Assembly (NCBI GenBank): GCA_964017125.1
Contig: OZ024908.1
Location: forward strand, 83,222,090 to 83,286,089
Source: Flabesymbios commensalis
Lineage: Eukaryota > Annelida > Polychaeta > Terebellida > Flabelligeridae
Direction of reading: 5' to 3'
Length of the DNA: 64,000 nt
How positions within the stretch are numbered: position 1 is the first letter of the stretch; every line of letters begins with the position of its first letter. The notes beneath the pieces are model-generated. The model saw nothing but the letters and a program-made list of their open reading frames with translations, was not told where the DNA came from and ran no database searches. Shown here piece by piece: positions 54,771 through 64,000 of the stretch. The translations under genes and the position numbers were made by a program.

Positions 54771-56539
54771 GTATGTTGTGCGGCATGAGTAGGTAAAATA
54801 ACAAATCCAAACACGGTAACTGTTTCCTGGAAAAGTAAGCTGTTACCGCTGCTGGTCTTTGTACCACAGTATGGCTTCCTGCCAACTTATGACGTCAGTC
54901 ATTATCAGGGGGAATCCATTCATGGTGGTTACGTCATTTAGTGTTTACTTGGAAATACCCCTCACTATAGGTTTATGCAAAGCAAAATGCAGTATCTGGT
55001 TACTTGTAATGCAGGCATATACTGATTTTTGTCGTTACAAGGCAGCAAATAGATTGGTGGTACTTTGCCATCATAAGCTATAAGGCTGATAGATTGGTAC
55101 TCAAACCTAATAAGACTGAAATAGACATTTACACAAAATCGAGAATAATGATTCTATTTTCTAGATATTTACACTATAGTCTAGTTCGAATAAGGCAGAC
55201 ATGGCTAGGAAAAGGAAAAGAATATGTGGGAATACGTTCTTTGTTTATCATTTACCCTGATGACATCGCAAGGCTCTGAAACAGAGACCTCCATTTTTAA
55301 ATGTAATAGTTCAAAAATATTGACACCTGCTGAAAATGGCCAAGTATTCATAATTCCTAGAAATATTCGTTTCAATTTCATAGTATTCGAGTTTTTCGGT
55401 AGGTGGCGCGAGTAACGTATATCCACAGCTGGCTGTGGAAATAAAATGGCGGTCAGTGTTACCGGGCTTACGGCGAAGTTAGGCAGCCCGGTCATGCTCA
55501 CTTATCAATCGTGGAACCAACGGAAAATACGTTGTGTGTGAAACCTCAGTTACTGTTGTACAACATACAACAATCAATAAAGTAGATTACAGCAGATAAT
55601 CTCTTTGTTCAGAGAACACATTTGATTTTCCATCGCACATACTTGAAGATGATGTAGCCATGTATAGGTCGCAGCAGTATTAAAGTAGGTAACTCGTTGC
55701 GATTCGCTGAGCACACACTACAGGCTCACCAGCATGCGTAGCTCGGCGGAATGATGAGGGGAGTGTTCGGCAAAAGATAAATATTATTGATCAGTGAAGT
55801 GAAACGACTCACCTTCTTTAAACTGAGTGTTTGAGAGATATGCTTCAGCTTTCCTAGTTAGCAAACATGTTCCGGATTAGCAAGGAAAACATATCTGAAC
55901 TTTCAGGTCGAGTTCCCCTAACAACTTTAGATCTATACATTTTAACTTCGCCTATACCTACCTTACTGACCATTGTTGATTTTGAAACATTCTATCAGTT
56001 GTTTATTGTCTAAAATAGTTCAGCCATTTTTTTGACTCAAAATCACCCCCTTCCCCACAGGCGTGCGCTGATAAATCATTGAACCCTTTGTGGTGATTTG
56101 GTATAGGATAAAGCCCGAGGAGGCTTACATTCTTAGCTCTGAAAAGGACCGAGGCCGAAGTCCGAGGCCTTTTTCAAAGCTAAGAATGTAGAGCCCCGAA
56201 GGTTTTAGATGACCTAAAACCCATCCGACTATAATGAAAATCCATCGTAATCAACCGTTCATTCACACTTGACTGATTATAGCACCATACCATGATAATT
56301 GGTCTGTACTTGATGAACAATAACTCTCCATTCCCGGCTTAGAATGTCGTGGTCGGACAAAGCAAATAATGTAGTGGTGTGTTTTAAATCATCTTGACAT
56401 TCAGCTGTGGGTCGCGTTCTAACCCGAAACAAATTGTGGGGGTGAACTTATTCTGACCGGAGAGGAATAATCAGGTAATGGCATCTCCCTGTTTGACTTT
56501 GACTTTGACACGAAGAGTAATATGACATGAACTGAACCT
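54771..56539. other. Mostly unrecognised; possible short first exon at 55446
   Basis: 55446-55541 reads MAVSVTGLTAKLGSPVM... for 31 codons after AAAATGGCGG in a locally GC-rich patch. No family is recognised and no confident splice partner was found. 56125-56195 holds an inverted pair (CCGAGGAGGC...TCTTAGCTCTGAAAAGG / CCTTTTTCAAAGCTAAGA). Confidence 0.3.
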
Positions 56540-57120
56540 CTTGGTATCTATCATGACATCAGCCACCACAATACGCCAGCCCCAACGTTGTTCTCTAAAG
56601 GTTGCATCGATAGTCCACAGTGCAGGTGTTCTGACGGCTCCGAAACTGTTAAAAATTATTTTATTGAATGCCCATTTTAAAGCGGACCTAGAGAAGATTT
56701 ATTTGGAATATTACATAATTATACCGATGATAAGAGTGTCTCAGCAATTTTGAACCTTATATTACAAGGTGTTAACATAAGAGATGACAATTTTAAAATT
56801 ATTGAAGCAGTATCTAAATATATTTCAGAATCTAACAAATTCACATAAATAATTCCAGTGCTAGCCAACTATAACATGCTCATGAACGCTGTTTAAAACA
56901 ATATTATCAGATTATGTATGTCGCAATTATTCAATTTTTCTTTCATTTTATATTGTTTGCCATCAAACCAACGTTATAGCCATGTCAATTTTTTTTATGT
57001 TCTATAATGAGTGCTTATTGTCACTGTTCTGTTTAATAATTTTTATTTTCTTTTGTCTTCTGAGGAGAGCATTTTCAGTAGTGTAATACTATGTTGTAAA
57101 CCTTGTTAAATAAATCTGTT
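56540..57120 (+). pseudogene. LINE E 3' fragment with zinc-knuckle tail
   Basis: SKGCIDSPQCRCSDGSETVK then NYFIECPF (56598-56679), with the C-x-C...H/N...C pattern of the C-terminal region of many non-LTR polyproteins. After a frameshift comes REDLFGILHNYTDDKSV...DNFKIIEAVSKYISESNKF, ending at TAA 56846-56848. A 270-base AT-rich 3' UTR follows, with AAATAAATC near 57110. Confidence 0.75.
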
Positions 57121-57310
57121 TCAACCAACGTTGGTTTAATGTTGGTCGACCGTACGACGTTGACTCAGCTTCAAACGGTTAAACCATAGAATTCTACTCA
57201 CAAACAAGTTTTATGGTTAAAACAAGATACCCAGCATGCACAAGACATTGACCCAATGCTGGCCAAACATTGACCCAGCATTGTTTAAATGCCTCTGGCT
57301 CACGTCTCAT
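57121..57310. repeat. Mosaic of CAACGTTGG / CCCAGCATTG motifs
   Basis: AACCAACGTTGGTTTAATG, GACCCAATGCTGGCC and GACCCAGCATTG in close succession. The same motif family is at 5391, 11998, 14050, 16990, 39200, 47230, 50560, 51865, 54740 and 63750. Confidence 0.6.
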
Positions 57311-57538
57311 ATTTGCTGGACGGATGCATGGATGTAATATGATTTTTGATTGGACTTCTGCACAGACAAAATTGCTTTATTGGTCAACAGTAAAAGAGCG
57401 ATATTTGGACCATAGCCAGAGTCACGACTTATATAAACTGTTGCTGGAAACTTGAGGCATCTTCAACACTTTTCTGTAGGTTAGAGAATGTACTAGGGCA
57501 ATGTAAAAGCCAAGTAAAATGTCCACCACACTCTGAGA

Positions 57539-57852
57539 AATAAATGAAATGTATCGGGCTTTAGGCCACCTTTCTGCACATATAGGCTAAACTGGGCTAG
57601 GAGAACCTCCTGAGGATGGTGAGATGAATGAGATGACACTCTCTTCCAGACACAGGATTCGAAATTCGAGCCCTGGCGGTCTGAGGCCGAGCACGCTACC
57701 TCTCGGTCACGGAGGCTCCCCACAATACTGACTTTCACACGTGGATGGGGAAGAAACATTTTTGTTTCTTTCAAACCGCCGAGACCGGGAACCGAACCCC
57801 GAACTCTGGCGTGAAAGTCAGCGGTGCTAACCACTACCCTAGGACCCCCGCC
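57539..57852 (-). mobile_element. Complete dimeric tRNA-derived SINE
   Basis: 314 bases with 16-base target duplications CCACCACACTCTGAGA at 57523-57538 and 57853-57868. Both tRNA-like units have clear A and B boxes (TAGGGTAGTGGTTAGC, GGGTTCGGTTCCCGG; TGACCGAGAGG, GGGCTCGAATTTCG). About 93-95% similar to the 21-kb copy by eye. Tail of ATTTCATTTATT type. Confidence 0.9.
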
Positions 57853-58034
57853 CCACCACACTCTGAGAGATTAGCATCAGTGTCCGAGATGATGGTATTT
57901 CCTCAGGATAGACAAACAGTAAAAGGGTTTGGCTGGGGGACGGCGAAAAAATCGAGCCAAATTTTATCTGACGGACCACGGGGATCGGGCGGCCGGGACA
58001 GCGGGTGTCCCCAGCTTGGACTAGATTATCAATC

Positions 58035-58170
58035 GCGGCTCTTTTTGTTTCTCGCTCAACTGGTAAATGCGCAACACAAAATTTGAAAAACTTATGCAAT
58101 TCTAGGTTATGGACATGTTCATATTAAAAATAAAAAAACAGATTTTTTTTATAATTTTAGCCTGATTGTT
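58035..58170. mobile_element. MITE-A right half, diverged
   Basis: CTCAACTGGTAAATGCGCA, TATGGACATGTTCATATTA and GATTTTTTTTATAATTTTAG match the right arm of MITE-A; the left arm is absent. A fragment ACAGCGCGGGGATCG of MITE-B follows at 58183. Confidence 0.65.
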
Positions 58171-58199
58171 TCCTCCAACCCCTACAGCGCGGGGATCGT

Positions 58200-59179
58200 A
58201 GACCTATAACAAAATTATGCATTCCACACAATCATATTTTTGCAGTTATAGTGCAGGAGCATTATGTCTTTATGGTTGCACATTTTTGTGGCACCATCAT
58301 TTTTTTCACTCAGAGGGAGCCGCTGAGCAACACAAATTGTGGTGCCAATTTTTAAAACATATTTTTGTCCATTTGTTTCGCATTTTTACATAATGACATG
58401 TAAAGTACCGTACCAATTCAGCGCCATTTTTTTATAATAAATTTGTTCATACATTTGATGAACCATGTCATGTAGCACCTTAAAATGATCAGTGTGGACG
58501 ATGGCTCACAACGGAAGTGTTAGAAAGATGGTGAGCCAAACTGGGGGGGGGGTGTATTTTGCTTTTTTTGTATTTGTATTTTTTACCGGTAGCACTTGAA
58601 TTCTAGTCGAACTAGAAAACAAATAGAAACAAAATGTGGACAAGGCTCACAACAGACGAGCTGGCATTGCCTTTTGTAGTCAATATAATATGCTAAATAT
58701 AACCACTATGGGAAATGAATACATATAATGGAGGGTGTTCGCCAAACACTTTATTATTAGTTCAAAGAAAGCTTCGCTCACATCTTAAAATCTACAAGTC
58801 ATATACGAATCATCACACAGCATGAGATGAATATTATAAATTTAAGTAAGTCCTTTAGTAAACATATTACAAGGACAATAGATGTTTGATAAAATTTTGA
58901 AACATGAGCAACCATGGTGATTTTGTGCCTTGTCTGTTATTTGAAATTTGTAAGGATCCAATGATATTGAATATACTTTGATTGAGGCCGACATAATATG
59001 GGTCTCAAGCCATCAGACAAATCATAGAGGTTTCACATTTGAACTTCTTTGAACAAATGTCGAGCATCCTAAACTGATTCATATACTGTATGTAGCACCG
59101 CAGTTAGCACACAGAGTAATAATACCATTGCTTTGCCGATGCATTATATGCACGGAAAGATATTGTGCATGTAGTTGAA
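58200..59179. other. Intergenic, nothing recognised
   Basis: Short frames only. G-run at 58541. Confidence 0.5.
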
Positions 59180-59490
59180 GCGACACAATCAGGCTAAAAT
59201 CATCAAAAATCGTTCTTTTTATTTTGGCTTTTTAATATGGCCATGAGATGTGAACATGTCCATAGACTAGAATTGCGGAAATATTTTAATTTTGGGCTTC
59301 TGTGGCAACGTAACAATTGTGTCGAAAGCCCCATTTATCAGTTATTCTCTTATTTCTTGTTTTGAACATGCATGTCCGAAATTAAATTTTGTCCTTATTT
59401 CTCGCTTAACTGGCAAATGCATAAAACGAAATTTATCAAAACTTACACATTTCTAGTCTATGATATGTTGATATGTTAGGGACATACAAT
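59180..59490. mobile_element. MITE-A, old full-length copy
   Basis: Left arm CAGGCTAAAATCATCAAAAA and ACATGTCCATAGACTAGAA; right arm TTAACTGGCAAATGC and TTTCTAGTCTATGA. Both arms have many substitutions. Confidence 0.7.
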
Positions 59491-60008
59491 AATTTAATTT
59501 TAAACTACCACATAATATACTACCATGTAGAACCAATTTAAAACGATGGTGATTGAAAGAAATTAGGAGTTGCAGCATATGTAATGAAAACCACGATATA
59601 ATTCATAATGTTGTACACATGTAGATAAGTAAGGCATATATGGCAAACTTTAAACGATTTATTAAATGTAAATATCGGACCTATCTATATATTATGTGGA
59701 CATCATTCTATACCAGATTTTATTATTACTCTGATCAGCTATATAATACATAAAGAATATATTGGAGGCGAAATAAATAATACAGAAAGATTAAACACAA
59801 TATGCATAATTTCATTTCAAGGTAATTGTTATACAGGTACACTTCTTTTGATATGCATTGGTTTAAAGGAAATATACAAACAAAACGTTTGAAATTGTCT
59901 TCGAATATGTTAACTCATTCTTAGTATGGTATTGATTACAGGTTTTCCCACACTTTTTACTTTCCAGCTACCTCAATTACCTAATCCTCCATTTTCACTT
60001 TCCCATAT
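59491..60008. other. Intergenic AT-rich
   Basis: Nothing recognised. Confidence 0.5.
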
Positions 60009-60147
60009 AAGGGGGCCACCATTTAATTTCCAGGGCTGGAGTTGTTTTTTTAAATAATTTCGGGCAGACTCTGCGTGAAATAAATGATTTACATCAAGAA
60101 CTGTTCTATATAAACATGTAATTCAATATTCTATGGTGGCCCCCTAA
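60009..60147. mobile_element. Small MITE with GGGGGCCACCAT ends
   Basis: 139 bases with inverted ends AAGGGGGCCACCAT and ATGGTGGCCCCCT. Interior AT-rich, non-coding. Confidence 0.65.
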
Positions 60148-60839
60148 AATGTTTGTACGGAGTGTGATAAATGAGGTGTCTATTTGACACATCAAATATA
60201 TTCCTACTCATATTCATCATGCTCATGATGTGATAGAGCTATGCTCCTTTTTATGCATATAAGGAGGAATATATTGCATTGTGATGCCCTTTTCTTTGTG
60301 ACCTAACCAAAAACAAGGCATGTCCTTGCTCATAACATTGGTGATGTCACAAAACCTGTTCTCGGGTTCAGTATTTATATGCTAGAACATTCCCTGTATA
60401 GCCCACCATTTGGGCTATGCAGTCAATGACTTGACCTGACCTTGGTAACAAAGGGGTTTTACAAACCCTCAACCTCAGCCTCCTTCTCGACAGGGCCACA
60501 CTAGCACGGCTAGTTTGCCCTGCTACAGTGCTATGAGAATCTCTTCTGTAATTGCGGCAATCTGATAGGGCCTCAAAAACTGGTGTCTCGTGACCCACAC
60601 CTGATCTTGAAACTATGTCAAGTTCGAGGTTTCCTTTCATCTATGAGAGACAAGTTTATATAATTATATCTCCCATATACTGGGCTATATGGTTGGCATT
60701 ATATGCCTACTATTATTATAACCAGTACATGCAATCATGTCCTATAGTTGCTCCATCCTATACAATGTCGGCACAGCATAAAAGCAACACTGGATCTGCG
60801 TTTTTTATCTGTGTTATAATGCGCTTGTTTCTATCACCA

Positions 60840-61510
60840 TGATCACTGGTTACCAGAAACCATTTAGACGGGACAAAGCGCTGCGGTGGTACTGCTATAT
60901 ACTGCGCCGATCATTTACCTGTACGCCGTAGAAACCCTCATGAAGATGCTAATTCAGAATGACTCTTTATTAAACAACTATACACTTTTGTTCGCTGTAT
61001 AGTATCGTCTTCCCAGACAAATAGCTGCTGATAGAGATATATTCCTATCATCTCTAACATCTTCAATAGAATTAGCACAAGACAGCGGCACCGACAGTAT
61101 TATAGTAACAAATGCAAGTTTTGGGGTGACAACCATAATTCTAGTGAGCTGCGCTGCCTATTACGTGACCTTGTTAAGGACAAGGGTCTCACCCAAATTA
61201 TAAATCAACCCACTCGGCTCGCGTATGACGGTTCTCCCCAAAACTTGTTAGACCTGGTTATTACTGAAAGTCCTAATAAATTTATGGAATGTGAAGTAAT
61301 CCCACCTCTGGTCATAATATATCGACGTAATAACGTTTTCAAGTGTGCTGTGTGGAACTATAAAAAATGTAGCCTAGATGGTTTAGTTGAAGCATCCTAG
61401 ATGGTTTAGTTGAAGCATTTCCTTCTGTACCTTGGTATGCTGGCTTTAATGTTTTCAATGATATTGATGATATTGTTGCTCATCGGTCATACCAAACACC
61501 ACTGTGACAG
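60840..61510 (+). pseudogene. LINE F endonuclease fragment
   Basis: GYQKPFRRDKAL and, in another frame, GGTAIYCADHLPVRRRNPH (about 60850-60945) match the GGG-type endonuclease block. SSELRCLLRDLVKDKGLTQI then INQPTRLAYDGSPQNLLDL and VITESPNKF (61140-61280) match the endonuclease C-terminal block that precedes SDH. Several frameshifts; a 22-base duplication (CCTAGATGGTTTAGTTGAAGC) near 61372-61416. Clade uncertain. Confidence 0.8.
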
Positions 61511-61659
61511 TTTGCGACATTACGTAACCATGAGCCCAGCTACAGAGAGAACGTCTCTCTGATTGCGTAACCTAGTGCAGTACATCGCTGACTGTTTTTT
61601 CTTGTCTAAATAATATCCGTATGCGTTTTTTTAATATTGATTTGTAAGTTTCACTGAAA

Positions 61660-62070
61660 GGCACTGTAAATTGATACCAAATATCTACATATAGCACTAA
61701 AACTAGCGGATTGCACATTTAAAACCTAAATGGTTTCATGGTACGAGCAGTCGTGCTTGGCACGCATTCAGTACCCAAGGGACTACACAATTATAAATTT
61801 AATTCTGAGATTATCTATGAAAACACATTTAGTACATCCGCCTAGCCCTCCCTTATAACAAGTAAAATAATATCCTTAATTACATTTTTTATGATCAATC
61901 AAGACACTGTAGATCGATACCAATTATTTAAATTTAGCACTAAAACTAGCGAATTGTACATTTAGAACCCAAATGATTTCATGGTAGGAGCAGTCTTGCA
62001 TGGTACGCATTCAGTACCTAAGGGAATGCACAATTATAAATTTAGTGGTGATATTATCTATGAAAAATAA
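61660..62070. repeat. Direct duplication, ~244-bp spacing
   Basis: TAGCACTAAAACTAGCG, TGATTTCATGGTA.GAGCAG-like and GCACAATTATAAATTTA segments occur near 61690-61830 and again near 61935-62070, with roughly 80-85% similarity. Confidence 0.7.
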
Positions 62071-63220
62071 ATCTCTCGTTTAATGGACCCAACCACCCCC
62101 AATTTAAAAACATGATCTCACTGCTTAGGCCTGGATATGAATTTCCCAATCGTAAAAAACTTGCTGGACATATAAACATTTGCTTATAATAATAAAAAAA
62201 TGAATGTTTTGTTTTTAGTTATTTCTCCCTTATTTAAATATTTACGCATTATTGCCTAATTCGACTGCCACACTTCGTCATTTATTTTTCGTTTACCCCT
62301 TTTCTTTTATTATTGCCTGTTATTGCGTCTTTTTGACAATTTGATTTTTACTTTTCCCTTTGTAATATTCTAGTATTTTCTGTTTTCTATTTTTTTATTA
62401 TTGCCCATTATATCCCACTTTGGTTAAAAAAGCATTATGGTAATATTGCCAACCCTGCACAGAAGAATCTTATTTAAGTCAACAGTAGGTCCATGTTCAC
62501 CAAGCAGAGTAGAAACAGCTTGTAGCTCTAACCCCTCATCAAAAGCTGATCTACACCAGCACATACTTCATGACAATTACCAAGTACTAAAATGACAGCT
62601 GGCTCAAATTGCAAAATCTCTGCTCGCCCCGACAACAGAATAACGATGGGCAAACGACTGGATGGGTGTAATATTGTCTTTGTCCCTTGAAAATATTTTT
62701 AAAAACAGATCCAGGTGGTGTATTTGGGCGTTTATAATGCAAATATTGAATAAAAGTGTCAAAAGACTCTTCATCCATACAAAATCTGTGAATTTGACTA
62801 AAGTTGTGTGTACAGAGCAGTACCGCTGTGAACTGGAAGTAGGTGAATGTGAATAATAACGCTTGCTGACAATTTTAAGTTGAAGACGGGGCTGAAATGT
62901 AGAGTTGTTAACAAATAGACTTTCCACCAGATTATGACATCATATACCATCAGGCCAAGTGTGAAAAAGGTGAACGCTACAGGAAGTCAGATCACGCGCG
63001 ACGAAAGTTCTGGCCACTCACTGTTAAGATATAGTTCGTCTGCCATATGGCTGGAAAGACCATATTTATCAAATCACTGACCTTGTGTATGGAGAGTTTG
63101 GAATTAAGTGGTCTTGAATTGATATACATAATGATAAAGGACGTGTATGGATATGCAAGATGACAAGCATTATAACACAAATCGTAGCTAAAACAAAGCT
63201 TTTCGTATTTAAAAAAAATC
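62071..63220. other. Intergenic, nothing recognised
   Basis: Short frames only; no domain or repeat copy seen. Confidence 0.5.
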
Positions 63221-63430
63221 AGTGTACATTTATAGCAATAGTACTATATATTCGTATTCTCCTCGCAATTCTTTGAATTTAAAGGGTCATAATTATGATA
63301 TACTTTGCGGCATTACCTGGAAAACGAAAAAATCAGTGTACATTTATATCAATAGTACTATATATTCGTATTCTCCTCGCAATTCTGCGAATATTAGGGG
63401 TCACATGATATACTTTGCGGTATTAAAGGT
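63221..63430. repeat. 114-bp tandem duplication
   Basis: AGTGTACATTTATA at 63221 and 63335, followed in both by CAATAGTACTATATATTCG and TTCTCCTCGCAATTCT and ending GATATACTTTGCGG. Confidence 0.85.
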
Positions 63431-63749
63431 GTAGTCAACTGTCAAAATTCGCGGACAAGGGTCCCCCAGAAGGCAATAGTGCCCGTGGGTAGGCTAAGGC
63501 CCTATTCCATAATAATACTAAATATGCGTTTCATACTCAAAGCCTCATTAAGAGCAAGTTTTCAAATCACAGCAAGTTCATATATACTTGAGCGACATCT
63601 ATGAGTTAATAATTCAAAGCCCTTGGCATTTGCCCCTACTTGGTCGCTGGCTTGCAATTAAGCTGACTGTATTACTGCGGGGATCTGGAAACTGCTTGAC
63701 ACCCAAGCTTATATTGGCACTCAGTAAACACAAAACATTTTTATGACTT

Positions 63750-63935
63750 TATGCAATGTTGGACCAACGTCGAAGACGTTGGGCCGACATTGTATAAATG
63801 TTATATAAATGTCTTGTGTTTGCTGGGCAGGAGGACTTTCTCTCAAACATTGTACATTTATCTAATGTTGGTTCAATGTTGGGCCAGCGTCGCAGACGTT
63901 GATCTAGCATTAAAACAGCATTGGATCAATGTCTC
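63750..63935. repeat. Mosaic palindromic motif, two clustered copies
   Basis: TGTTGGACCAACGTCGAAGA then CGTTGGGCC (63755), and TGTTGGGCCAGCGTCGCAGA then CGTTG (63872), each an imperfect palindrome centred on CGTCGNAGACG. Both are followed by ATAAATG/CAATGTCTTGT-type segments and GCTGGG. Confidence 0.65.
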
Positions 63936-64000
63936 GTTTGATTAGTATCTTGTAATCAGTTCAGTGGCTATATTAATGCCGTCAATCTGTACTCAATAGG

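Overview
The window is AT-rich nuclear DNA from an animal, probably a marine invertebrate. Its host genes are either spliced or single-exon and sit among dense repeats: CR1/L2-like and other LINEs, tRNA-derived SINEs, many MITEs and satellite DNA. The single-exon olfactory-receptor-like GPCR carries the LHTP, ERY and NPIIY signatures. That receptor family is best known from chordates, including amphioxus, so an invertebrate deuterostome is a reasonable guess, but the sequence does not prove it. A run of exactly 200 Ns marks a scaffold join.

Layout. 1-8 kb: dispersed repeats R1 (also at 6.3-7.7 and 19.6-22 kb) and R2 (also split around the large element at 24.6/38.4 kb), a LINE 3' fragment (LINE A, copy 1), several TTAA-flanked MITEs and a SINE half. 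9.5-11.8 kb: decayed CR1/L2-like LINE B on the minus strand with a 2A-like motif. 12-17.4 kb: tandem repeats, inverted repeats and a SINE half. 18.2-19.3 kb: intact GPCR on the minus strand. 19.6-24.6 kb: R1 copy C holding a full SINE with target-site duplication, a TA-flanked MITE, a C-rich tandem element and a large hairpin MITE. 24.9-37.4 kb: a 12.5-kb foldback element built from a ~220-bp satellite in inverted arrays, with ~440-bp mirrored outer domains. 37.4-45 kb: the rest of R2, LINE A copy 2 split by the insertion of LINE C, then a 32-bp minisatellite. 46.7-50 kb: LINE and SINE fragments and MITEs. 51.1-53.4 kb: a three-exon IAP gene (two BIR domains plus RING, minus strand) with one internal stop and one frameshift. 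54.6-64 kb: LINE fragments, a complete dimeric SINE, MITEs and small tandem duplications.

Only two host protein-coding loci are supported: the GPCR and the IAP gene. Everything else that can be recognised is mobile or repetitive DNA. Its nesting order can be read because uninterrupted paralogues of two insertion targets lie in the same window. The paralogue at 2.3-4.7 kb lacks LINE C, and the R2 copy at 4.6-6.25 kb lacks the foldback element.
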